From Chitinophagales bacterium (GTDB lineage Bacteria; Bacteroidota; Bacteroidia; Chitinophagales; JADIYW01): a stretch of 64,000 nucleotides of DNA. The notes under the pieces were generated by a model. That model made no database searches, was not told where the DNA came from, and saw only the letters and a program-made list of their open reading frames with translations. Shown here in pieces: positions 33,673-42,624 of the stretch. Every line of letters begins with the position of its first letter. Within the stretch, counting starts at the first letter, position 1. The stretch covers positions 1 to 64,000 of the forward strand of contig JACJXS010000008.1 in NCBI GenBank assembly GCA_020636545.1, read 5' to 3'. Both the position numbers and the translations under genes were made by a program.

Positions 33673-33784
33673 ATTCTGCAAAAGTAAGTATTTTAGTATA
33701 GTCTGAAAGGTAAAGAATGATGAAATTAATTCTATTCTATCTATTATCCTTAAATTGATGCGTGTTTTTTGCTAAATTTATACA

Positions 33785-34363
33785 ATGATGAATGAAGTAC
33801 AGTATTTTAAGCATAGCAGTGCCATTATAGATGACGGAGCAATTATTGGAAAGGATACCAAAATTTGGCATTTCTGTCATATTATGCAAGCAAATATTGG
33901 GAGCAACTGTATATTAGGACAAAATGTTTTTGTTGCAAACAATGTAAAAATCGGCAACAATGTAAAAATCCAAAATAATGTTTCAGTATTTGAAGGTGTT
34001 ACTATTGAAGATGATGTCTTTATTGGACCAAGTGTCGTATTTACGAATGTCAATAATCCAAGAAGCTTTATTGAACGAAAAGAGGAATACAAGCATACAT
34101 TAGTCAAAAAAGGAGCGACAATCGGAGCAAACGCAACAATTGTTTGTGGTTATACCATTGGAGAATATGCTTTTATTGGTGCTGGTTCGGTAGTAACTAG
34201 AAATATCAATAATTTTGAATTAGTAATTGGGAATCCAGCACGTCAGAAATATTGGGTTTGTAAATGTGCTGAACCCTTACATTTTGAAAATAATGAAGCA
34301 TTTTGTGCTAAAGAGCAAAAGACGTATATTCTCGAAAGTGATATTGTTAGGATAAAAGAATAA
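33785..34363 (+). CDS. wbpD: UDP-sugar N-acetyltransferase, WbpD-type (left-handed beta helix)
   Basis: 192 residues of hexapeptide repeats. The sequence closely follows WbpD: HSSAIIDDGAIIGKDTKIWH, ILGQNVFVANNVKIGNNVKI, QNNVSVFEGVTIEDDVFIGP, VVFTNVNNPRSFIERKEEY, VKKGATIGANATIVCGYTIG and EYAFIGAGSVV. WbpD acetylates the 3-amino group of UDP-2-acetamido-3-amino-glucuronic acid on the way to di-N-acetylated uronic acids of O-antigens. The WbpB-type dehydrogenase of the same pathway follows about 300 nt downstream. The pathway's WbpA and WbpE genes are not in the window. Confidence 0.88.
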   Translation: MMNEVQYFKHSSAIIDDGAIIGKDTKIWHFCHIMQANIGSNCILGQNVFVANNVKIGNNVKIQNNVSVFEGVTIEDDVFIGPSVVFTNVNNPRSFIERKEEYKHTLVKKGATIGANATIVCGYTIGEYAFIGAGSVVTRNINNFELVIGNPARQKYWVCKCAEPLHFENNEAFCAKEQKTYILESDIVRIKE

Positions 34364-34691
34364 GGAACAACAAGCACAAAGTATAAACAAGGCACTCAAA
34401 TATTTTAATATTTCATCGTTAGAGAATCGGCTGTTTTCAAGTTTGTCATTTGGAGAACAACGTTTAGTTTTATTTATCAGAGCTATTATAAAATTACCAA
34501 AACTACTTATTTTAGATGAAGCTTATCAAGGCTTTGACCAAAACACCATTTCAAGGTGCAATACTTATATTGACGAAGTACTGCCAAAATCAACCACGCT
34601 TATTTTTACTTCACACTATTTAGAAGAAATACCTAAATGTATTAGTAATTTCTTATTTTTAAGCAATGGAAAAATTGTCTCCAAAAATTAA
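34356..34691 (+). pseudogene. Beheaded ABC transporter ATPase (C-terminal half only)
   Basis: The open frame runs from a stop at 34353-34355 and has no Walker A. It keeps the signature LSFGEQRLVLFIRAI (LSGGQ variant), Walker B LLILDEAYQGFD and the H-loop FTSHYLEEIPK, ending SNGKIVSKN. That is about 110 residues of a ModF-like ABC ATPase. The first plausible start would be the TTG at 34443. The upstream side abuts wbpD (frame begins inside its last codons), and wbpB begins at 34666 within its last codons. It looks like the stump of a gene cut when the sugar genes were joined here. Without Walker A it cannot hydrolyse ATP alone. Confidence 0.75.
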
Positions 34692-35526
34692 ATTTGCTAT
34701 CATTGGAGTTGCTGGATTTGTTGCTCCTCGACATCTCCAAGCTATAAAAAATATAGACGGAGATTTGTTAGCAGCTTTTGATATTTCAGACTCTGTTGGT
34801 GTGCTAGATAGTTATTTTCCTGATTGCGATTTCTTTACTTCTATTGATATGTTTGAAAAATTTCTTAAACAAACAAAAATAGATTATTTGGTCGTTTGTT
34901 CTCCTAATTATTTGCATATAGAACATTGTCTTGTGGGTTTAAGAAATGGCATAAATGTAATTTGTGAAAAACCATTGTGTTTAAATTCTGAGGATTTAAA
35001 AAAATTACAGGAAGCCGAGCAAGCTTCACAAAAGCAAATATTTACAATTTTACAGCTAAGATTACATCATGAAATTATTGCCCTAAAAGAAAATATAAAT
35101 CCAACTGTTTTTTATGCAGGCGAACTAAATTATTATACACCAAGGGGAAATTGGTATTATGAAAGTTGGAAAGGTATAGAAGCTAAATCTGGCGGAATAG
35201 CTACTAATATTGGGGTTCATTTTTTTGATATGCTGTGTTGGTTTTTTGGAGAGCCGCAAGAAATTATTGTATTGCAAAAAGATGCAATTGAAGCCAAAGG
35301 AATTTTAGTTTTTAAAAATGCAAAAATAAAATGGCATTTAAGTATTGATAGAAAGCTAGTAGCAAAAAGGCAGATTGTTCTGAATGGAAAAGAAATTGTA
35401 TTTACCGAAGGGTTTAATCATTTACATACAAAATGTTACGAAGCAATCATTGCTGGAAGAGGGTTTAAAACAATAGAAATCTTATCTTCAACGAAAATTA
35501 TTGAACAAATTCAAGCTTATCATTAA
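34666..35526 (+). CDS. wbpB: UDP-N-acetylglucosaminuronate 3-dehydrogenase-like oxidoreductase, WbpB-type
   Basis: 286 residues, Gfo/Idh/MocA fold. It follows WbpB closely: KFAIIGVAGFVAPRHLQAIK, AFDISDSVGVLDSYFPDCDF, VVCSPNYLHIEHC, NVICEKPLCLNS, ILQLRLHHEIIALKENI, TPRGNWYYESWKG and ATNIGVHFFDMLCWFFG. WbpB oxidises C3 of UDP-GlcNAcA before transamination. It appears somewhat shorter at the C-terminus than the Pseudomonas protein as I recall it. It overlaps the end of the ABC-ATPase stump, and its stop overlaps the convergent purF stop. Confidence 0.88.
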   Translation: MEKLSPKIKFAIIGVAGFVAPRHLQAIKNIDGDLLAAFDISDSVGVLDSYFPDCDFFTSIDMFEKFLKQTKIDYLVVCSPNYLHIEHCLVGLRNGINVICEKPLCLNSEDLKKLQEAEQASQKQIFTILQLRLHHEIIALKENINPTVFYAGELNYYTPRGNWYYESWKGIEAKSGGIATNIGVHFFDMLCWFFGEPQEIIVLQKDAIEAKGILVFKNAKIKWHLSIDRKLVAKRQIVLNGKEIVFTEGFNHLHTKCYEAIIAGRGFKTIEILSSTKIIEQIQAYH

Positions 35527-37421
35527 TAAGCTCGAACATTTTTACCTTCGATAAAATTTACAAAAGATTTTAAGACAACTTTATTACCACCTGGTGTTGG
35601 ATAATTTCCTGTAAAATACCAATCTCCTAAGTTTTTTGGACAAGCAATGTGTAAATTATCAATCGTTTGATAAATTACTTCTATGTCTGAAAAAATATGT
35701 TTTGGTCGAACAATTTCAGCGATTTCATTAGAAATATCTTCATCTGAAAAAGGAGCATAAATTTCTTTGACCAAATTTTGCATTTCGGAAATAGGTTTTT
35801 CTAATTCCGCAATACATTTCTTATAAATTTCTTGGACAACAGATGCTTTGTTACTTTTTTTCCATAGGTTTATGGCTGCTTGGAAAGCAACAAATGTACC
35901 CATTTTACTCATATCGATACCATAACAATCAGGATATCGAATTTGTGGTGCAGACGAAACAATAATTACTTTTTTAGGTTGTAATCTATCCAACATGGTC
36001 AAAATACTTTCTTTCAAAGTAGTGCCACGAACAATAGAATCATCAATGACTACTAATGTATCTACATTATTGCTTACCAATCCGTAAGTAACATCATAAA
36101 CGTGATGTACCATATCATTTCTAGAATTATCATCTGTAATAAATGTTCTCAGTTTTACATCTTTTACAGCAATTTTTTCTACTCTTGGCATAATCTTTAA
36201 ATTTGCCTGTAGTTCGTTGAAATCTATAGTTTGTTTGTTGTATAAATCTAAATTATACTCGATATGCTTTTTTTGAATCTCTTCTACCATACCCAAAAAA
36301 GCGACTTCTGCTGTATTTGGAATATAAGAGAAAACAGTATCTTTTAGATTGTATTGAATCCGTTCTAAAATTTTAGGAACTAATAATTTGCCTAGATTTT
36401 TACGCTCTTGGTAAATTTCATAATCATTACCTCTTGAAAAATAAATTCTCTCAAAACTACAAGATTTCTTTTCTCGTGGAGGACTGCAAAGCACTTCACC
36501 ACAACTGCCATCTTTCTTAATGATTAATGCATGACCAGGTTGTAGTTCTTTAATTTTACTTCTGTGAACATTGAAAGTTGTAATAATGGCGGGTCTCTCA
36601 GAAGCAACCACGACAACCTCTTCATCTTTATAATAAAAAGCAGGACGGATGCCATTTGGGTCTCTTAATGCAAAGGCATCGCCATGTCCAATCATTCCAG
36701 CCATTGCATAGCCTCCATCAAAATCATCAGTTGCATTTTTTAGAATCTTTTCTACATTCATATTTTCTGCAATCAATGGCGTAATATCTACATTCTGTAA
36801 ATTGCGTTCTGATTTGTAAGTTCTAAATAATTTTTGATTTTCAGAATCTAAGAAGTGTCCGATTTTTTCTAAAACAGTAATCGTATCAGAAGCTTCCCTA
36901 GGGAATTGTCCTAAACTGACAAGTTTCTCAAATAATTCATCAACATTGGTCATGTTGAAATTTCCAGCAACAATCAATGTTCTAGTCTTCCAATTGTTAG
37001 CCCGAACCCTTGGATGGCAATTGCTCATGTCATTTCCGCCGTGTGTACCATATCTAAGATGACCCATCAATAATTCGCCCATGAAAGCATAATTTTGCTT
37101 CACATAGTCCATGTCTTTTATGGCAATCTTTTCTGCTTCTGAGATATTATTGAATTGCTTAAATACTTTACCAAATATTTCTTTAATAGCATCTTTTGCG
37201 ACACTTCTTTCTCTATCAAAGTAAGGAGCACCTGGTTTGGTATCTAGTTTTATGGTTGCAATTCCAGCACCATCTTGACCTCGATTGTGCTGTTTCTCCA
37301 TCAGTAAATACATTTTGCTTAATCCATAATGTATATCACCGTATTTTTCTCGATAGTATTCTAATGGCTTTAATAACCTGATTAAAGCAATACCACATTC
37401 ATGTTTGATAAAATCACTCAT
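35523..37421 (-). CDS. purF: Amidophosphoribosyltransferase (PurF-like, long form)
   Basis: 632 residues, longer than the ~500 of classical PurF. The N-terminal nucleophile Cys is at residue 9 in HECGIALI, after a short propeptide, with EKQHNRGQDGAGIAT and GHLRYGTHGG of the class II glutaminase domain. DPNGIRPAFYYKDEEVVVVA follows. The phosphoribosyltransferase domain has the PRPP loop LVVIDDSIVRGTTLKESI (about residue 450). It makes phosphoribosylamine in purine synthesis. Bacteroidota often carry a standard PurF and this longer paralogue, so this copy could be the paralogue with a divergent role. Confidence 0.88.
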   Translation of the reverse strand: MSDFIKHECGIALIRLLKPLEYYREKYGDIHYGLSKMYLLMEKQHNRGQDGAGIATIKLDTKPGAPYFDRERSVAKDAIKEIFGKVFKQFNNISEAEKIAIKDMDYVKQNYAFMGELLMGHLRYGTHGGNDMSNCHPRVRANNWKTRTLIVAGNFNMTNVDELFEKLVSLGQFPREASDTITVLEKIGHFLDSENQKLFRTYKSERNLQNVDITPLIAENMNVEKILKNATDDFDGGYAMAGMIGHGDAFALRDPNGIRPAFYYKDEEVVVVASERPAIITTFNVHRSKIKELQPGHALIIKKDGSCGEVLCSPPREKKSCSFERIYFSRGNDYEIYQERKNLGKLLVPKILERIQYNLKDTVFSYIPNTAEVAFLGMVEEIQKKHIEYNLDLYNKQTIDFNELQANLKIMPRVEKIAVKDVKLRTFITDDNSRNDMVHHVYDVTYGLVSNNVDTLVVIDDSIVRGTTLKESILTMLDRLQPKKVIIVSSAPQIRYPDCYGIDMSKMGTFVAFQAAINLWKKSNKASVVQEIYKKCIAELEKPISEMQNLVKEIYAPFSDEDISNEIAEIVRPKHIFSDIEVIYQTIDNLHIACPKNLGDWYFTGNYPTPGGNKVVLKSFVNFIEGKNVRAY

Positions 37422-37503
37422 TCGGAATTACAAAAGTACTGCTTAATTTCCGAAAAATCATTTTAAATCAATGTTTAAAATTTTTTAAGAGAATAAATTT
37501 ATT

Positions 37504-38154
37504 TTAAGCTGATAGAGTTGCCTTTGGTTTATATATTCTTTTTTTGAAATATCGAATTAAGAAAAACAGAAAGACAAAAAGTACGATGCAAATTATTGCA
37601 GCAATAATAAAAGGCATAAAAATACTTAAAATACTTCCTGCAAATGACAAACCATGTTCAGTAGTTGCAACAACAGGATTACCAACACCAGCAGTGGCTA
37701 CGCTCGAAGTTGCTCTGGTTAATGCTGTTCCAGCTTGTACAATGCCTGCACTTCCTCCGCCTACAATTATTCCTAAGCCCCATTTTAACATAGGATCTAA
37801 TTCTGGTGTTAAAACAGAGGCGGTCAATAAAGTACCTGCTATCACGGAAGTTGGTGTTGTAATAGTGTCTAAAATATTATCAACAAATGGAATATAGTAA
37901 CCGCCAATTTCCAAAACTGTTGCAGTTGCGAATGCAACAATGGCAGTTGTGCTTCCCATCCATTGAAAACTTTCGCCCAAATGAATAATGCCCAATTTTG
38001 ATGCAATACTTGCCACCAAAAGAGGAACAAATACTCTGAAACCACTACTTGCACTCAATCCTAAGCCTAATGCTAAGCTGAGCAATAGTTTAGATTGTGG
38101 CAGTAAGTTGGGTATGTTTTCAGAAATGACGTTGCTAATATTTGGTAATTCCAT
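37504..38154 (-). CDS. DUF4126 family membrane protein
   Basis: 216 residues, four to five hydrophobic segments. The family pattern is clear: LALGLGLSASSGFRVFVPLL, ASIASKLGIIHLGESFQWM, VLEIGGYYIPFVDNILDTIT, TPTSVIAGTLLTASVLTPEL and WGLGIIVGGGSAGIVQAGTA. The last helix (IICIVLFVFLFFLI) is followed by a basic tail. DUF4126 has no established function. It lies 50 nt downstream of priA on the same strand. Confidence 0.85.
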   Translation of the reverse strand: MELPNISNVISENIPNLLPQSKLLLSLALGLGLSASSGFRVFVPLLVASIASKLGIIHLGESFQWMGSTTAIVAFATATVLEIGGYYIPFVDNILDTITTPTSVIAGTLLTASVLTPELDPMLKWGLGIIVGGGSAGIVQAGTALTRATSSVATAGVGNPVVATTEHGLSFAGSILSIFMPFIIAAIICIVLFVFLFFLIRYFKKRIYKPKATLSA

Positions 38155-38203
38155 TTTAGCTATTTTTGTTTTATTGATTAAATATCAAATTTGTTGCCAA
38201 ATT

Positions 38204-40669
38204 CTACATTAAATCTACATCTTTTTGAATAAAAACATTTTTAAATTTTTCAAATTGATATAGATTCTTTATTTCATAATCTATCATTTGTTTGATATGA
38301 CTAAGTTGAGTAAAATGTTCTCTTGGAATTTTTATTAATATTTCTCTAATGAAATAGTTATTTATTCTTTGAAAAATGGGCTTGTTTGGTCCTTTTATCC
38401 ATTCGTTGTAATGTTTTTGTAATTGCTTACTTAGTAATTGGGCTGCTTCTTCAACAATACTTAAATCTTTATGTCGAATGGTTATGCCAATTAATCTGGA
38501 ATAAGGAGGATAGGAAAAAAACTTTCTTTCTGATATTTGCGAAAGATAAAAATCTTTAAAATCATTCTTCAATACAGCTTGAACAATTTGGTGTTCCTCA
38601 TTAGAAATCTGAATTTCTACTTGTCCTTTTACATCTTTTCGTCCTGCACGACCACTTACTTGAATCAGTAATTGATAAGCTCGTTCTATTGCCCTAAAAT
38701 CTGGAAAATAGAGCAAGGCATCGGCATTTAGTACGCCTACTAATTGCAAATTTTTAAAATCCAATCCTTTGGTTACCATTTGGGTTCCCACTAAAATATC
38801 ATAAACACCATCTTCAAAAGCATGAATAATTTTCTCGTGTCCATATTTAGTTTTTACAGTATCATAATCCATTCTGCCAATTTTAGCATCAGGAAACAAA
38901 CTCTTTAAATCATCTTCAATACGCTCTGTCCCAATGCCTTTTTGTTCTAAATTATTATCACCACAAGCTTTGCAATGACTAATATGTGTTTCAGTATAGC
39001 CACAATAATGACACCTTAAATCATTGGTGTATTTATGATAGGTCAGTGTAACATCACAATTTTTGCACATTGGAATCCAATCACAAGATTTGCAACTTAA
39101 ATAAGGTGCATAACCTCGCCTATTTTGAAATAAAACAACTTGTTTTTTTTCGTTTAAGGTATCTTGAATTTTATCTCTAAGTTCAAAAGTAATTCCACTA
39201 ACAAATTTTTTCTCTTTTTGTGCATTTTTATAATTGATGAATTTTATTTCAGGTAATGGCACATCATTATACCTTTTAGTTAATTCGACTAGTTGATACT
39301 TATTTTGTCGAGCATTAAAATACGACTCAAAACTTGGAGTAGCAGAACCTAAAATTACATTAGCCTTATGCATATTTGCCAACATCAGAGCAGCATCTCT
39401 AGCATGATAACGAGGATTAGGTTCTTGTTGTTTATAGGAAGCATCGTGTTCCTCATCTACAATAATTAAACCTAAATTTGAAAATGGCAAAAGCAATGCC
39501 GACCTTGCACCAACAATAATTTGTATTTCTTGCTTCAATACTTTGTTCCAAATTTCTACACGCTCACTATTCGATAATTTAGAGTGATAAACAGCAATAT
39601 TACCCAACCAGTTTTGTAATCTTTGAATTAATTGTGCCGTCAATGCAATTTCAGGTAAAAGAAATAAAATCTGTTGATTTTGGTGCTTTAAATTTTTAAT
39701 AATTTGAGTATAAACTAAGGTTTTTCCACTTGATGTAATGCCATGTAATAATACAGGCTTTTGAACTTGAAAAGCTTCATCTATTTGCTGTATCGCCTTA
39801 TTTTGTTCTTCATTTAGTGAGAATTGATTTTTATGTTCTGATTTATCAATGGTGATTCTATCAACTTCCTCTTCATAGATTTCAAAAATTCTTTTTTCGA
39901 CTAATGTATTTAATGTTGCAGAAGTTGCATCTACTCGTTTTAATAAATCACTTCGTTTGATGCGTTTATCTTTTCGTTCTAAATCTATAAACCCAAGAAG
40001 AATTTGTTCTTGTTTGGGAGCATTTTTTACTAATTCAAAGCAACTTGCCTTCTGATTGTTGTCAATAATATCTTGATGCCATCGTACAAAAATTTCTTTT
40101 TTGATTTGATACTTTTCATATAAGATTTCTTCAATGAAAATCAATCGATTAAAAATTAATTCTTTAATAGTTTTATAGACGTGCTTCTTTTTGACAATCA
40201 ACTGAATGTCTTTAAGCGATAAGCTTGGTTGAAATTCAAATGCTTTGCAAATAATTTGAGCATCTTCAGAAAGATGTAATTCATTATAATCAATTAAATC
40301 ATTTTTGATATAAATACTCTCACTATCTAATTTTAAATAAGATGGTAAAGACGCATTCATAATTTCGCCCAATGTACACATATAATAGGAGGACATCCAT
40401 TCCCAAAATTGCAATTGTTTTTCTGTGATAACGGGTTCTTCATCAAGCACTGAAAGTATTGGTTTTGCTTGATAATCTTTAGGTGGATTTTGATGGATTT
40501 TACAAATTAGTGCAGAATAGATTTTATGTTTCCCAAATTGGATTTCTACACGTTTGCCAATTCCTAACTCTTGTTCTAATTCTTTTGGCACACCATAAGT
40601 ATATTGTTTTGGCAATGCCAAAGGCAATATTACTTCCACAAAAATATCATATTTTTCAAAAATATCCAC
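38204..40669 (-). CDS. priA: Primosomal protein N' (PriA helicase)
   Basis: 821 residues, started at GTG because the N-terminus DIFEKYDIFVEVILPLALPK is the expected PriA DNA-binding domain. The helicase core has Walker A HGITSSGKTLVY (about residue 310), DEEHDASYKQ, GSATPSFES and QVSGRAGRKDVKGQV. Eight cysteines of the two zinc sites lie in between (CKSCDWIPMCKNC, CHYCGY, CKACGD; about residues 527-575). PriA restarts collapsed replication forks. No unusual feature. Confidence 0.95.
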   Translation of the reverse strand: MDIFEKYDIFVEVILPLALPKQYTYGVPKELEQELGIGKRVEIQFGKHKIYSALICKIHQNPPKDYQAKPILSVLDEEPVITEKQLQFWEWMSSYYMCTLGEIMNASLPSYLKLDSESIYIKNDLIDYNELHLSEDAQIICKAFEFQPSLSLKDIQLIVKKKHVYKTIKELIFNRLIFIEEILYEKYQIKKEIFVRWHQDIIDNNQKASCFELVKNAPKQEQILLGFIDLERKDKRIKRSDLLKRVDATSATLNTLVEKRIFEIYEEEVDRITIDKSEHKNQFSLNEEQNKAIQQIDEAFQVQKPVLLHGITSSGKTLVYTQIIKNLKHQNQQILFLLPEIALTAQLIQRLQNWLGNIAVYHSKLSNSERVEIWNKVLKQEIQIIVGARSALLLPFSNLGLIIVDEEHDASYKQQEPNPRYHARDAALMLANMHKANVILGSATPSFESYFNARQNKYQLVELTKRYNDVPLPEIKFINYKNAQKEKKFVSGITFELRDKIQDTLNEKKQVVLFQNRRGYAPYLSCKSCDWIPMCKNCDVTLTYHKYTNDLRCHYCGYTETHISHCKACGDNNLEQKGIGTERIEDDLKSLFPDAKIGRMDYDTVKTKYGHEKIIHAFEDGVYDILVGTQMVTKGLDFKNLQLVGVLNADALLYFPDFRAIERAYQLLIQVSGRAGRKDVKGQVEIQISNEEHQIVQAVLKNDFKDFYLSQISERKFFSYPPYSRLIGITIRHKDLSIVEEAAQLLSKQLQKHYNEWIKGPNKPIFQRINNYFIREILIKIPREHFTQLSHIKQMIDYEIKNLYQFEKFKNVFIQKDVDLM

Positions 40670-40783
40670 TTCACAACAAAGGTGTAAAATTTATTTCAGA
40701 AAGACTAAGTCTAAACAACTATTTTTTTACGTTGTAAAGGAAGATAAATTCTATTGATATTGCAATATCTATAGATACCTATA

Positions 40784-42478
40784 TTATTTACAGAAAAACT
40801 TAAATGCTTCTGTTTTTTTATTCTTTTGAATTCTAACTTGATAAGCTATTTCATCTTTCAATAGAAAACTTACATTTAAAATGCCATATTTATTTGGTTC
40901 AAAGAAGTAATAGTAATATTTAAGCTTCATGCCCTCTTCTACTTTTGTTTCCTGATCGCTACGCATGATAGGTATATCAATATATTTTTCGCTAATTTCA
41001 GGCATATTTCTAAAAATTATAAAATATTTACGCACATTAATTTCTAATTTTTTATTAAGTAGTATGTCATTAGCATTATCTTTTTCTTTGTTTATAGTAC
41101 TGTATGTGCAATCGTAATTAAAGCTTGCATCCCAAGAAGGAAGTGATGAAAGCTTATTCGCTTTCATATTTTCATTAAAATTTTTAATATTTTCTTTTTG
41201 AATACTGTCAGTAATAAATATATTTTTAATTGTAATAGCTAATAAGTTTCCATCTTCCACACTTATTTCATTGGCATAATCTAGTGCATTTTTACCATTC
41301 TCATCTTTCTTCATCAATTCATAAGGATCTGGATCTAAATTACCTTGCATGTGCTTATATTTTACTGGAACAACTTCTATGCCTTTTAAATTAACAAAAC
41401 CTCGGTTAGTATCAATGGCTACTGTTGCTAAATTATCATAATAACTAGAGATTTGATCATATTTAATAGGGATAAATAGTTTGGTAGTAGCCGTATCAAT
41501 AAGTCCCATTTTAGCTTTTGCCGAATTGATAGCTATAACTTTTATAAATTTATCTTCTCTTTCACCATCTAATTTTATTTCATCATATTGAGGTGTAATT
41601 AACTCTTTATGTAGTTTTAAGCTAAATAGTCCATATTTACTATCTAATTCTACATTTACTAAATCTATAATATCATCGGAATAGTTAAAAAAGTTTTCAT
41701 ACTTAAAAGGAATAACTTCTTTTCCTTTATCATCTATTAAACCCCATTTACCATTTAATTTAGCTTTCAAAAAAGGTTCTTCTTTATATTTTATTATCTC
41801 ATCATAAATAACAGGAATAATTTCTTTGCCTGTTTCTTTATCAATACACCCAAACTTATTATTCCGCTTTGCTAAACTACTTCCATTTTCAAACGTAGAA
41901 ATTTCATTATATATTATTGGAATAATTTCTTTGCCTGTTTGTTCATCTATATAACCTAGTTTGTCTCCTATAAAAACTCGTGTTCTTCCAGGTTTTTCAG
42001 TATGGTAAAAAGTATATTGAATAGGTGCTATCACATTTCCTATTGTATCAAATATTCCCCATTTTCCATCTAATTTTACCCATATAACAGAACTATCTAT
42101 AAGAACTTTATCATACTTCAAAGGAGCTAATAATTTTCCTTTCATGTTTATAACACTTTCTTTTCCATTAAGATATACATAAACGAGATTTTTACCGAGA
42201 GCTCCCATGTCATCATATATTGGAGGAACTATTTCATAACCTTTATCATTTATCAATCCAATTTTTCCATTTAATATTACTTTGCAGAATCCTTCATCGA
42301 ATACATAAACTGAATGATATTTAAGCGGAACAACAACATTTCCAGCCTTATCTTTAAAACCATAAAGCGTTTTTTCATTTTTTTTCTTAGTATTATAATT
42401 TGAAAATGGAAATAAGTCTTCTGCTGTAGAAATATGAGCTATGCTTAATAGTATAAGTAGTAAATAAATTGTTTTCAT
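40784..42478 (-). CDS. Secreted WG-repeat protein
   Basis: 564 residues with a signal peptide (IYLLLILLSIAHISTAED). About ten WG/KWG repeats fill residues 30-390: YGFKDKAGNVVVPLKYHSVY, KIGLINDKGYEIVPPIYDDM, KWGIFDTIGNVIAPIQY, KLGYIDEQTGKEIIPIIYNE, KFGCIDKETGKEIIPVIYDE. The repeats probably form a beta-propeller or solenoid-type binding surface. The last ~170 residues are a separate mixed domain without a recognised motif. The function is unknown; it is likely periplasmic or exported. Confidence 0.85.
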   Translation of the reverse strand: MKTIYLLLILLSIAHISTAEDLFPFSNYNTKKKNEKTLYGFKDKAGNVVVPLKYHSVYVFDEGFCKVILNGKIGLINDKGYEIVPPIYDDMGALGKNLVYVYLNGKESVINMKGKLLAPLKYDKVLIDSSVIWVKLDGKWGIFDTIGNVIAPIQYTFYHTEKPGRTRVFIGDKLGYIDEQTGKEIIPIIYNEISTFENGSSLAKRNNKFGCIDKETGKEIIPVIYDEIIKYKEEPFLKAKLNGKWGLIDDKGKEVIPFKYENFFNYSDDIIDLVNVELDSKYGLFSLKLHKELITPQYDEIKLDGEREDKFIKVIAINSAKAKMGLIDTATTKLFIPIKYDQISSYYDNLATVAIDTNRGFVNLKGIEVVPVKYKHMQGNLDPDPYELMKKDENGKNALDYANEISVEDGNLLAITIKNIFITDSIQKENIKNFNENMKANKLSSLPSWDASFNYDCTYSTINKEKDNANDILLNKKLEINVRKYFIIFRNMPEISEKYIDIPIMRSDQETKVEEGMKLKYYYYFFEPNKYGILNVSFLLKDEIAYQVRIQKNKKTEAFKFFCK

Positions 42479-42624
42479 TATTATAGATTTGTTTTCAAAT
42501 ATACTTATTCCCTCTAAAAAAAATTGCTTTGTTGTATATTAAAATGTGCTAAATCTATGTAAGAGTTCAATTACAAAACATTTGATATTTCAAATCTCTT
42601 TACTAAATAGAAATATTACTATCA

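Noticed and set aside
38187..38200. TTTGGCAA-N5-TTGA on the minus strand upstream of the DUF4126 gene, resembling a sigma54 site
   Set aside because: The -12 element reads GA instead of GC and no TTTGTCAT box accompanies it; with AT-rich DNA this is within chance.
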